A stretch of 64,000 bases of DNA from Durusdinium trenchii. Its lineage: Eukaryota; Sar; Dinophyceae; Suessiales; Symbiodiniaceae. The translations under genes and the position numbers were made by a program. The stretch lies in the NCBI GenBank assembly GCA_963970005.1, contig CAXAMN010003958.1, positions 62,001 through 126,000 of the forward strand, written 5' to 3'. This document shows positions 31,328-41,104 of the stretch, piece by piece (the first letter of the stretch is position 1; each line of letters opens with the position of its first letter). The notes under the pieces were generated by a model. The model was not told the DNA's origin. It worked only from the letters and a program-made list of their open reading frames with translations, and searched no databases.

Positions 31328-32398
31328 CTAATTTTGGTGGGCAAGAAAAGCTTGGATAATGGCACGCCCAAATTGTATTGAATAGGCTTGCGATTGCTTC
31401 AGCTGAGTCTTGTTCCCCGTGAATCCAGCCTCATTACGGGTCACTAGTGCCTCTTCTTCTTGGGTGCAACCAAATGGTTTTGGGCGACTCAAATCCCGAA
31501 GAAAGGCAGCATGACTCCAAAGCTGGAGTGGCTTGAGTGTTTGCCCGCCGAAACAGTAATGGTATGTAAGTGTCTTCTCTGCTTGCGCATACCGCAAAAC
31601 TGAAGCCATGCATCCCGAAGCAGGAAGCACTGAGTTCTGAGGCTGTTCCAAGCCAAACCGAAGCAACATCAAGAAGCCCAATAAGATCAAAAGCGCCGAC
31701 AAATCACCCAGGCAGTTCCCTTCTGCCACAAAATATTTGGACTGGTCCCCCAAGTACCAGTTCTCAGAGGATCGCATTGACTGCGCTCGACACATGATTG
31801 TGTAGCTGTTGCGTGGGGATCCAAGCCATTGCAAAGCTCCGGGCGCAGACGCTGCCAGCAAGGACAGTGCTAGTATCAATCCATGTGGCTCTAGCACATC
31901 ATGCTCCTGGTTCACCACTTTGTCCATGGCCGCAGCATTCAGGCCGGATTCCACTGCTGCCAAAGTGAGGTTGCCTTTGCCACAAAAGTACTCAATGCAT
32001 TGAAGCTTCGATCTCCCGCCGGCTCGATGATACCATGTTCTCACCACTAACGCTGTCAGCATATCAGCCAACGGCATTCCACGCATCCATGGGAAAGCAG
32101 CTTCTAAGTATAGTGGCCACATTTGCTGAGCCCTGCCATTGCTGATTGCATCATCATACTCGAAGAATCTGGAAATGTGTGTTTGCACCTCTGCAAGCCT
32201 TGAGGCCGCTGGCCAGCACAAGTGCCCATTCTCATCTACCGGAAATTGTTCCACTTCCGACATGGATGAGCGTGTGATGCCCTGGCTGCATTGCACAAAG
32301 AGACTTTTGTGCACTTGTTCAGTCTCCAGCCTCTTTTCCACAGCGTCCAGAAGCGCATCCATGTCCATGCGTCGCCACACAGCTCTCGGATTTCGCAC
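31328..32398 (-). CDS. Methyltransferase-like protein without catalytic Pro-Cys
   Basis: An ORF of up to 356 codons. After about 130 residues of N-terminal helical sequence it shows LQCIEYFCGKGNLTLAAVES, a glycine-rich first Rossmann strand-loop-helix as in SAM-dependent methyltransferases, with AAMD as the acidic second-strand end. GALQWLGSPRNS stands where C5-cytosine methyltransferases have the catalytic GPPC loop; neither the second Pro nor the Cys is present. A later LRFGLEQPQNS resembles the ENV-type strand. It ends QAFLAHQN. Enzymatic cytosine methylation is therefore unlikely; SAM binding or a regulatory role is possible. The first codon is GTG preceded by a stop, so the true 5' end is a splice acceptor or an internal Met (MDMDALLDAVEKR). 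Confidence 0.6.
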   Translation of the reverse strand: MRNPRAVWRRMDMDALLDAVEKRLETEQVHKSLFVQCSQGITRSSMSEVEQFPVDENGHLCWPAASRLAEVQTHISRFFEYDDAISNGRAQQMWPLYLEAAFPWMRGMPLADMLTALVVRTWYHRAGGRSKLQCIEYFCGKGNLTLAAVESGLNAAAMDKVVNQEHDVLEPHGLILALSLLAASAPGALQWLGSPRNSYTIMCRAQSMRSSENWYLGDQSKYFVAEGNCLGDLSALLILLGFLMLLRFGLEQPQNSVLPASGCMASVLRYAQAEKTLTYHYCFGGQTLKPLQLWSHAAFLRDLSRPKPFGCTQEEEALVTRNEAGFTGNKTQLKQSQAYSIQFGRAIIQAFLAHQN

Positions 32399-32464
32399 TC
32401 AGCCTTGGTACACCTCATCCACTGATTGTTTTCACTTACCTACCCTGCTGTTGTGCTGTTGTAC

Positions 32465-32624
32465 TTTGAGCCCTCCTTTGAGCACCTTTGAGCTCCTTTG
32501 AGCCACTTTGAGCTCCTTTGAGCAGTTGTGAGCAACTGTGAGCATTTGTGAGCAACTGTGAGCATTTGTGAGCACTTTGTGAGCAATTGTGAGCAAATGT
32601 GAGCAATTGTGAGCAAATCTGAGC
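32465..32624. repeat. 10-bp tandem repeat (TTGTGAGCAA type)
   Basis: About sixteen imperfect units of roughly 10 bp, grading from CTTTGAGC-containing to TTGTGAGCAA and ATTGTGAGCA forms. It lies just upstream of the methyltransferase-like exon, probably in an intron. All three minus frames are open across it simply because of the repeat, so no protein is called. Confidence 0.9.
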
Positions 32625-32939
32625 GCACACATATTAAATTAAACTCTAATTAGAATCTCTTAGTTTGACACTAGTCACACAATTGACACTCATTTTGTTC
32701 TCCTCTGGCATGTTGCTCCCACAACAGGTTCCCTTCCAATGCATCGACGGTCTATGGGATTCTGTTGCTAGGCAGGCATGTTCTAATTTCATACCTCTCC
32801 CCAAGACTCATCCCCGATATTCCGCAAGAGTACTCGATGGTAGTTCCATCAGTACAAAGGGTTGAGCATTCAAAATCAATAACGAACTGCACAAATAGTC
32901 AGTAGCAAAATGGCCTCACAATCCTCCCGAGTTGTTCAT

Positions 32940-33479
32940 CTACAAAACCATGGGCTGCACACCATCAGACTCTGCCGCGCCAGCGTCTGCCAACTCAGCA
33001 TCCAATGCCTCATCACCCTCAATGGCATGTCCAGCAGCCGACGGGGCCGATGCTCCAGCAGCTGATGCAGGAACAGCATTTCCCTGGAACTGGATGGAAG
33101 TACTGCGTTGGCACTTGTATGGGCAAAGTCCACGGCAGTTCTGAAAGTTCCACCAGTTCTCCAAGCAGACCTTGTGATGCACATGACCACATTCAGTTGC
33201 CTCCAGCACTTGAGCAGGAAGCCCACCACCACGCAAAGGCTGCTGGCAGATGCAACACTTCGTATCACTCAAGTCGGACTGTTGCTGCAAGGCGCCATCA
33301 CCAGGAACATCCACTGCAGTCGCAGCTGATTCAGGAGGAACTACCTCTTGATCAGCTTCAGGTTCAGGCCCAGGTCCTTCCTGAATGTCAGCACTTGCTT
33401 CATGTTCTTGCTGACCAACAGAACTCTGGGCCTCCAGCTCAGCCTCAATATCAGCCTCGAACTCTGCCATCACGACATC
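32940..33479 (-). CDS. RING-like zinc-binding protein exon
   Basis: Acceptor GTGCCAG|GAT begins the exon at 33479, in phase 0 with donor GAG|GTCCCC at 33683/33682 of the upstream exon. After an acidic, proline-rich leader (EADIEAELEAQ, EGPGPEPEADQE) it contains CCICQQPL, then TECGHVHHKVCLENWW and GLCPYKCQ: Cys-x2-Cys, Cys-x-His, His-x2-Cys, and a final Cys-x3-Cys. This is the RING-H2 pattern of E3 ubiquitin ligases, except that the last pair is spaced by three rather than two residues. The tail is Ala/Gly-rich, with a possible donor at ATG|GTTTTG. Recruitment of a ubiquitin pathway is inferred. Confidence 0.6.
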   Translation of the reverse strand, partial: DVVMAEFEADIEAELEAQSSVGQQEHEASADIQEGPGPEPEADQEVVPPESAATAVDVPGDGALQQQSDLSDTKCCICQQPLRGGGLPAQVLEATECGHVHHKVCLENWWNFQNCRGLCPYKCQRSTSIQFQGNAVPASAAGASAPSAAGHAIEGDEALDAELADAGAAESDGVQPMVL

Positions 33480-33682
33480 CTGGCACAAAAGATAAGTCAA
33501 CACAATTCAGGCCTATTCCTTAAACACTATGCACTGCACAGAACTGCGAGACGAAATGATGATTGCTTGATTGTCTCGCCTGAGGACAGGATTACTATAA
33601 ATATCTATAAATGATGCAATACCCGGCCCGAGGTTGAGACACCCTAAACACCCAACATCAAACGCAACGCTCATTGGGGACC

Positions 33683-34404
33683 TCTGCGACTGCAGCGGCA
33701 GGGCTTGTCACAGGCGGCGGCGGCACAGCAGGTAGAGAAGCAGCAAGGACAACAGGGCGGGTAGCAGCTTCAGTTGCAGCTGGAACTTCAGGAACATGCA
33801 CAGGACCTGCTGCTTTGCTTGCAACTGGAGCTGCTTTGGCAGGAGCATGTGCACCAGGAACACGGACAGGGCTTGCCTTGGCTTTGGGAACAGGAGGCAG
33901 TCCCATGACCACAGGCACTGCTAATGTTGAACGACTGGCATCTGCAGGCACCACCACAGGCGCTGATGTGGCAGCAGCTGCTTTGGATACCACTGCAGTA
34001 GCCATCATCTTGGGCAAAGTCTGCTGGTTTTCAGGGTGCACCCTCGACGCAGCTTTGCCACTACGTTTGGGAACAGCAGGATGATCCAAAGACATCCATT
34101 CATCATCGAATCCTTCTTCAGCAGCCAACGCAGATACCCACTCATTCTGCAATACAGGTTCTTGACGAATAAGAGCAACCACCTGTTGCATTCTGGGGTT
34201 GTTTCCGCTGATTCGCTCATGGACTCGTCGAAGACGTGTGTTGAAGTCTGCGTAGTTGCGGACTTTCAGTCTCGCTATTGATGTGCATGGCTTCTGACGT
34301 GTCAGGATCCAAAGTAATTTGGAAAGCGACTCCTGAGTCAAGTCGCTTGTAGCTGTAGGGTCCAACTGCCCATCCACTGCCTCTACAGCGTCAGCGAGAC
34401 GCAC
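33683..34404 (-). CDS. Pro/Ala/Val-rich protein exon
   Basis: Acceptor CTGCAG|GTG at 34405/34404 and donor GCAGAG|GTCCCC at 33683 define the exon. The first 110 residues look folded: VRLADAVEAVDGQLDPTATS, LTQESLSKLLWILTRQKPCT, ARLKVRNYADFNTRLRRVHE. The remainder is low-complexity Ala/Pro/Val (PPVPKAKASPVRVPGAHAPA). It joins in phase 0 to exon 34522-35010 upstream and the RING-like exon downstream, so all three are probably one protein. Function unknown. Confidence 0.6.
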
Positions 34405-34521
34405 CTGCAGGGAGCCGAGTGTTACTTACTATTTATATAGACAACATCTGACCTGTTGGAACAACAGCAGGGCATTTAATTTGAGTGGAAACTTCAAAAG
34501 TGTAAAGCAAGGGAACTATGC
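34405..34521 (-). other. Apparent GC-AG intron (117 nt)
   Basis: Exon sense ends at GCAGAG|GCATAG and resumes at CTGCAG|GTGCGT, phase 0 on both sides, bypassing a TAG in the intron. The donor is GC and the acceptor is followed by G. Confidence 0.6.
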
Positions 34522-35010
34522 CTCTGCATTTGACAACCTTGCCTTGGGCAAGCCCCTGATCACAGCAGTCCTCCTGGTGATGTTCATGTTTTCTCTGTCG
34601 CCATTGTAAAGGTCAGCCCTGTGCTGGTCCAATCCACGCATAGCTCGATTGACTGCCTGGCTGAAGACATCACCCAGAGCAGACTGCTCAGACGCTAGCT
34701 CCTCAGTAGTAGCCACCATCTGCGCCTGCTGGGTTGACTGAGCAGGCACCGGTTGCGAAGCTTTGGCAGCTGCTGATGATGAATCACGGCGGCCATGGTG
34801 CTCACGCTCCCTGTCATCATCTGACTCTGAACTGGACTCCACATTGGAGCCCATGGGGGCACCCATGGCAGCAGCCATCATTGGGTTCATGAAAGGGTTC
34901 ATGGCCATCATAGGATTCATCATAGGATTCATCATCATCTGAGATTGGGCAGCCTGGGCCTTCTTCATTCGCTTGTTCTGTCGAGCAGTGCGGCCCATTG
35001 TGACAGACAA
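34522..35010 (-). CDS. Met/Asn/Pro-repeat protein, 5' exon
   Basis: The likely start is the ATG at 35010 or the one four codons later (MGRTARQNKRMKKAQ). A basic N-terminus is followed by short tandem repeats of Met-Met-Asn-Pro (MMNPMMNPMMAMNPFMNPMM), an acidic Ser/Asp patch (SSESDDDRERE), a Gln/Ala-rich stretch, and a more structured end (DVFSQAVNRAMRGLDQHRAD). It splices by a GC donor to the next exon. A disordered N-terminal region of a chromatin- or RNA-associated protein is possible, but nothing specific is recognised. Confidence 0.55.
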
Positions 35011-36100
35011 AGGTCGGATTCGGGACGCAAATCGGTCAGTGGCTTATGTGAGTTCGATCACTGAAAAAGCATCTGATAGAAACCACCAAGTAAATATCAC
35101 TCAAGCAAGCAGCTCACAAAAAGCAATCGGAAATTGATCAGTGGACTAACATGATCCTGCTGACTGGTTGACCTGACACTCTAAGTGAAAATGGCTCATC
35201 CTTAGTCAAAACAAAACCGCCTAGTGAATGCTGGTGAGTGCTAAAGCATCACAAACACATTCGCCTCCTCTGGCCACACCATGCTTTGCCCCTGCAAGTA
35301 GGAAGCCTGGGCAAGGACAACCCTTTCCAGCGCCAAAGCGTGAGACATTCAACCAGTAAGACACTGTGCTAATTATTAATGTTGGAATTATCTAGCAATG
35401 GCCATACAAACACATCACCTAACATTGAATCAACTTGCAAATGGTTCACACGACAGGGACAGACTGAATGCAAGGAATCGTCTTTGGCATCGACATTGAA
35501 ACCTCTCTCTTGACCTCGCTTGGAGGGCTCCAATTTGGGGGCCAATGTTTGCACCAGATGCCCAATGAGCAGCACCATGACACCATGACAACTAGAATAC
35601 ATCCAAACTGAAACTCACAAACCTTTCTTACTCATCTATCAGATATCAAGCACCAGAAAGTGCAAGCATTGACCCAACATTTCCGGGGCGCAAATAAAAA
35701 GCACTGACCCTGGCCTGCTTTACCACGGGGGGGGGCAGAGCAGCATAAAGCGCAGCCACCAGGCCTGAATGGACATGACATTCTGCCGAGCTGTGACCAA
35801 CTGTGATCATTGGGGATGTTTCAGAATGACGGTGCCCTTTTTCGTATGGAGCAAGGACTTGAACGGAAGTAAAAAGGGCACATCATTTTGAGACATCTCC
35901 AATTAAGAACAGCTGATGATGAAATCAACTGATCAACTCATCTTAGTTTACCATATCATGCGATGTGGCCTTTTAAGTAAACAAACAGTGACCTTGACCA
36001 CAATTTAACAGGTTTGTTTGCTTGGATTGTCTGACGCCCAGCCTTTTTTGAGAATCCTAAACAAATGATAGCCGGACTGCATTATTAAAATTGTACAAAC
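35011..36100. other. Intergenic or intronic stretch, no gene seen
   Basis: AT-rich sequence without convincing ORFs. It includes a G9 tract near 35728. Confidence 0.5.
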
Positions 36101-36920
36101 TTGCTGAAGCTGAAGAATTACTACTGAGTGAAAGGCCTCCAATGGATGTTAGTTCAACAGCTGCAAGAGACACCTTTGTACAGACACTGTGGCACATGAA
36201 GAAAGTCGAAATGATTAAGTTGCAGGACTATTGAATCAAACTCAAAAGGATGTGGACAGCCAACATTTGGCTCAACGATTCAGCACTCAGTTTCCAAGAA
36301 CACAATAAATCAGGACACTAGTCATTGACTGACAATTGAGGTCTAGACCCTATACGACGTTCCAAGAGCCAGGGCGAACTTGTCCAGGTCTTCATCGGGT
36401 CCTGCCATCAAGCAACACAGTACACAGTCAATCAAAGAACAACTTGTCCGCCACACAGATTTCCAGCTTACTACGTGAAAGCTTCTGTCTGTAATTGACT
36501 GTAATTAGTAGACTGGTTGCTGAATAATGATCTGAGTGAAGGGCCTCCACTGGATGTTAGTTCAACAGCTGCAAGAGAAACCTTCGTACAGAATCAGTGG
36601 CACATGAAGCAAGTTGCTATGCAGCACCTGACTGACCGACATTGTAGTCGTGCAATTGAATTGAATCACATCGAAAGGATATGGATGGCCAGCATTTGGC
36701 TCAACAGTTCATTCCGCTTCAAAGTCCAAGAGCAACATAAATATAGTACAGTCAATTGAGGTCTAGACCCTATACGACTTTCGGAAGGGCCAGGGCGAAC
36801 TTGTCCAGGCCCTCATCGGGTCCTGCCGTCACGCGCCACACAGTCAGTACACAATCAAACAGCAACTTGTCCGCCACACAGTTTTCCAGCTAACTAAATA
36901 CATGAATGCTTCTGCTTTGG
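36101..36920. repeat. Tandem duplication of about 400 bp
   Basis: 36101-36490 and 36517-36920 are diverged direct copies: both contain GGCCTCCA-TGGATGTTAGT, CATTTGGCTCAAC, GTCTAGACCCTATACGAC and AACTTGTCCGCCACACAG. Each copy carries, on the minus strand, a mini-ORF with the sense LDKFALAL. The first keeps its ATG; in the second it reads ACG. Confidence 0.85.
36343..36408 (-). CDS. Mini-ORF MAGPDEDLDKFALALG, possible first exon
   Basis: A 21-codon ORF starting ATG GCA GGA CCC. The sense is conserved in the second copy at about 36764-36830 (AGPDEGLDKFALALPK), which argues for selection on protein before the duplication. A GT follows in both copies at a similar place (AAC|GTCGTA and AAA|GTCGTA), as for a short first exon of the downstream gene. 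The partner exon was not identified. Confidence 0.35.
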   Translation of the reverse strand: MAGPDEDLDKFALALGTSYRV

Positions 36921-37137
36921 ATGCCCTTATTTACTCTTGTTTTTGGCTGTAGTATGCTCAAGCTTGCTTCCCAAATACAGTTTAACTTGAAAACAAGCGA
37001 ACACTTCCGACGGAGAGGTGTTATTAAAGGTGTTGGAGCCAAGCTGTGAATGAATTGAAATTCAGTTCTTTAGTTTTTAACATCTCATCTCTTTTTCCTG
37101 TAAGTTCTACAAATCTGCATCAAGCACAAGGGGAACA

Positions 37138-37247
37138 CCACTTGGATTGGCTTGCAAATCTGACCCCCACAAGTCCGGCTTTCCCCCTCCAAAACCTGCA
37201 TTTCAGCCGGACTTGTGGGGGTCAGATTTGCAAGCCAATCCAAGTGG
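37138..37247. repeat. Perfect 43-bp inverted repeat, 24-nt loop
   Basis: 37138-37180 is the exact reverse complement of 37205-37247, with loop 37181-37204. The 110-nt unit would fold into an uninterrupted 43-bp hairpin. It is either a recent foldback/MITE insertion or the template of a hairpin RNA. No target duplication is evident. Confidence 0.9.
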
Positions 37248-38022
37248 TAAAACCGCAGTAATTGCACCTCCATCGGCAAAGCGTGTAGAAGCGCTGAAAT
37301 GAAAAGCTCCCAGACCTCAAGGGATTGCACCAATCAAGCAACAAATAAAAACTCATGCCATCAACAGCGTTGGTAAGTAAGTAAACAAAGCTGTTCGGTC
37401 ACAGCATTATCACGTGGTCAAAGACTAAGTCAGAATGGGGTGTCAGTTAATTGGTTGACAGCTGTTGTTGAGTTGAGTGGCAGACCGCGAAGAAACCACA
37501 AAGGTATAGCGTCTGTGGTATCCTGCCACGGTGTTCATCAACTGCGTTTTTCTACTGATACTGTATTAATACGCTTGCGATGCACTGCAAACTCAAAGAC
37601 CAAAGCCAGTACTATAAGACAAAAACGAATCAAGTGGACTTCAACTCGGCACAAATTCATTTTGACAACCCACTCTGTTAGGTCACAGTTGCTTGCCAGA
37701 CAGATCACTGACAGTTCCCAAGAAAACTGTTGTTGATTCATGTCATTACCTCTAATTAAGTGAATTGTCCAATTCACTTTGCTGGCGGCTTGACAAAAAG
37801 GGCAGTTGCCAGAAAGGCTACGCCCCACGATTCACTCGCAGCATCGGCGGACTCCACTTTGAAAATGTAGAAGGGACCATCTTCCTGAGCTGTGAGCTGA
37901 TCTGGCCAATGTTGCAGCCAATGCTCCAGACGACTTCCCGCTATGCACATAGTTCTAGAATCAAACTACTTTGACAAACAAATTACATCATAACAAGGAT
38001 TGAATATACCACCTGCTATCAC

Positions 38023-38242
38023 CTGCGGTCTATTGGCCAACAAAGGTTCCTTGTGTGAATGCTGGACTTGTACATCTTTCCCACGCCAGTTGAAATAGCA
38101 CCCAAAGTACCATCCGGTGGTCTGCATGTACCGGCTGTTGCAAACACGAGCGGCAGCTACTGCAGCTTCCTCACTATCACGAGCCTTGAGTACGCCGTCG
38201 ACAGCCTCATTGATGGCCTGTAACAAGGCCTCGTTGGCTTCC
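38023..38242 (-). CDS. Exon, unassigned, paired with 38772-39061
   Basis: Acceptor ACTGAG|GGAA starts the exon at 38242; its first G completes an AGG codon begun by AG at the upstream donor (38772). Donor CCGCAG|GTGATA ends it at 38023. The sense reads EANEALLQAINEAVDGVLKA, SEEAAVAAARVCNSRYMQTT and WYFGCYFNWRGKDVQVQHSH. The aromatic second half looks folded. Family unknown. Confidence 0.6.
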
Positions 38243-38771
38243 CTCAGTGCAGTTGGCAGAAGGGAAGTTCAATTCTCAAGTCCTACAACTGCCAATCTGT
38301 CTTGCAAACGTAAAGGCGCTATACTATCAAAGCTTGTAATCCAACAATGCTAAAACAAAACAAATGAAGAGCCATGGATCGTCAAGGCCAAGGAAAACTT
38401 CACTTTGTCAAGGTCAACCAAAAATCCTGCTGATGGCCCTCCATGCCTGCCATCTCCATTTGGGCGCGCTTGCAAGTACCTCAACAGCCAGGTGGCCAAA
38501 ATGCAATGGGACTGTATGAATGAATGACAGACTGTAAATACATCATCACACAGGCATCCCTAGTTGATATAAATGTAGAAAAAATACAAACCCTGTGCCA
38601 TCACAAGCCACACCACCCTTCGAGCCATCACAAAGGCATTTATTTACACAAATGCATATACCACTGCGCAACACTGCTACCTCGGCAATAAATTCCTGTG
38701 AAACAATCGTTAACTTCCTTGCAAAAGATTGGTTGTAGTTCATTAAACTTAAAACCATGTGTTAAGGCCAC

Positions 38772-39061
38772 CTCTTATGTTTGTGGTCAAGATACTCATC
38801 CTGGAGTTGATGATGCTCATCGAGGCTAAAACCAACAGCTTTCCACATGACAGTGGCCACCTCGGTTGACACGTCCCCCTTGGCCAAACCATGTTCGATC
38901 TCCTGAATTGCCTGTACGATCTCAAACGGAGTCCCCATGTCCATCATGGCTTGGCTCACAAAGTCAAATTGACACAGTAAGGCTATCTGGCTATCTGACA
39001 CAAACCGAACTGCAGCCCAAACAGCAGCAGTTAAAAACAAACTTATTTCAGTCAGCTCCAA
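38772..39061 (-). CDS. Exon, unassigned
   Basis: The open frame begins at 39061, but a pyrimidine-containing acceptor (GGGCTGCAG|TTCGG near 39010) may be the true 5' boundary. Donor AAGAG|GTGGCC ends the exon at 38772 with two bases over, matching the next exon. The sense is helical: FVSQAMMDMGTPFEIVQAIQ, EVATVMWKAVGFSLDEHHQL, YLDHKHKR. Family unknown. Confidence 0.5.
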
Positions 39062-40078
39062 TATTACACGTCAGCGCCATTGAATTGAACCTTCGATTGA
39101 AAGCAACCCTTGGACGGATGGGTCCTGCGTGCTTGCAGTAGCTGCGTCCCCCAGCCTCAGTGAAGAGTGTTTCACATTGCACATGAAGCTGCTGGAAAAT
39201 ATGACAGCCAAAGTCAGTGGAGCCAATTTGTTGTCTATTAAACATTAGTCAATTACCAGATGCACACAACATCCACACCTTGACAAAGGTCAATGATTCG
39301 ATCTGTGGGCTAGCTGTGGAGAAGCAATAGGTAGCCAACGCAGAAGAAGTCCACATCCAACAAGCAGGGCACCCACCTTGGTTGGAACTACTATCCATGG
39401 CCAATTGACACAAGATTGAACCATCATGTATCAAATAGTTTTTGAACACGTCAATACTTATTAAAATGCCTTCCACCTGTGACATGGCTGGCAATGGCAG
39501 AGAAAGAATGTCAATTCAAGTTGGGCAATGGCTTCCCCCTGAAAGCCCCGGACTCCAGCATTGCCACAGCAGGAAACTGCTTGACGCCACGCCTAAACAG
39601 ACATAGAATCTTTCAAGATGACACTATCACTCATTCTACCATCCTTGCATCATCAACAAAGAAGGGAATCCGCTGTCAGCTGTCTCCAATTCAATTCAGA
39701 CTTGGCTCTGCAATCACGACACAAATACAGAAAAACAAACCACTGACAGACACTAGAAGATCCTTGATTGCTCAGAAGAAAGGTCGAGGCTATGGCCTCC
39801 TCATTCAGGTCGAAAATGAACACGTTGCGCTCGCCATGAGAGCCTGCATTCCAATGACGGCATACAAAGCTTATTGCACTTTCGAACACCTTGAGGTTTG
39901 AAAACTATTTTAAGCCACGAGCTAGAAACACCTGTTTTGCAAAGCTTGGTGATACCTTTCTCATTTGACCAGGTATTTTTCCGCTTCCGCGAGAAGGCGA
40001 CGGTGAACCTCATATGCTCCTGGCAACAAATGCATATTAGCTACATGTCTATGGCAATGGGACTTCGTCCTGATTTGA

Positions 40079-40501
40079 CTACTGCAAGCCTTGGCTAGTC
40101 TTTGGGGAACTTGAAGAATTCAAAAAGGTCAAATCATGCCACAGACCTTCAAAACTTGGAAACTGATCCGAGGACAGAGCTTTCTTTTGTCGAAAGTATC
40201 TCACACGAGCTTTCACGCAAACTGCCAAGAGGTCTTCAAATCCCAATGGCGATGACTTGCACTCTGCGCCAAAGGTTGCAGCATTGTCGATTTCAAACAA
40301 GATGTCGATCAGCTGGTCTTTTCGCAAACCTTGAACTGGCACAGAGAACTCACCACAAAGTTCTGCCAAGGCCTTCGAACTCCAGGAGCAGAACCCTGGC
40401 AAAATGAAGGCTTTCCTTTTGCGGCTGATCTGCGTCTGCGTTGTCTGCGTCTCTTCAATCTCAATCCAACTTGAAGAAATACTTTCAGACGATTTGGCCA
40501 T
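40079..40501 (-). CDS. SAP-domain protein, first exon
   Basis: An ATG-initiated 140-codon ORF starting MAKSSESISSSWIEIEE. A basic patch (SRKRK) precedes WSSKALAELCGEFSVPVQGL and RKDQLIDILFEID, a clear SAP motif (Leu, Leu, Gly-Leu-Arg-Lys, Leu-Ile in the usual spacing), a DNA-binding module common in chromatin proteins and transposases. The rest is basic (ARVRYFRQKK). It is the most upstream exon-like ORF in the inserted block and its ATG is well placed. A donor such as TTGCA|GTAGTC near the end would splice it onward. Whether it is joined to the downstream exons is not shown. Confidence 0.6.
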   Translation of the reverse strand: MAKSSESISSSWIEIEETQTTQTQISRKRKAFILPGFCSWSSKALAELCGEFSVPVQGLRKDQLIDILFEIDNAATFGAECKSSPLGFEDLLAVCVKARVRYFRQKKALSSDQFPSFEGLWHDLTFLNSSSSPKTSQGLQ

Positions 40502-41104
40502 GCGCGATCTGAATCAACCTCTAATAACACAACACATCTACAAAGAGGCCTAAAGCAGGAACACGTTCAAGCTTGAGCCCCAAAAGCCACTGTTTCAAAA
40601 ATAGACACACCTGTCATTCTGTACTGTGTAACCCTTGCATCAGGGCCATGAGCATCATTCAAAAATAATTCCCTGACATTACACCAGATCAGCCCAGCCA
40701 GCCTCCAATCACCATGAGAGGCCGAAACGTGCTGACACTCACTGATCATAAATTGAATATAATATATTCTACTATTCTATGCGCAAGCCAGTTTTGTGGT
40801 GTGCGTGTGTGCCTTGTTCCCTTGTTCTTGCATGATGTGTCAACTACAGCATGCCATCATTGAATCACACCGGCGAGGAAGGCCCGCAAATGCAAAAGCA
40901 CTGCGCAATGAAACTGCACAAATTGCGACTGCCGCCTGCAGGGCTCCTAAGAACAAACCTGATGAACAAATACCATTGAAATTTCTTCTTTGTATGTTTT
41001 GCATGAGAAACCCTGCCTGCTTAAGATGAAAGTCTGAAGCATCAGTTCTCAAACATTTCCAAATCGAAACAAACACCCAAACCTACGTTGAAAAAAAACT
41101 ATTA

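Noticed and set aside
32432-32632. Three overlapping minus ORFs over the 10-bp repeat
   Set aside because: All frames are open because of the repeat period; the proteins are only repeat translations.
40571-40592. Relic dinoflagellate spliced leader upstream of the SAP exon
   Set aside because: The minus strand reads GGCTTTTGGGGCTCAAG, similar to the 3' half of the spliced leader, but has extra bases and lacks the 5' half. The gene has introns, so a reinserted cDNA is not expected. The GGCTCAAG words in the 41-kb minisatellite are equally weak.
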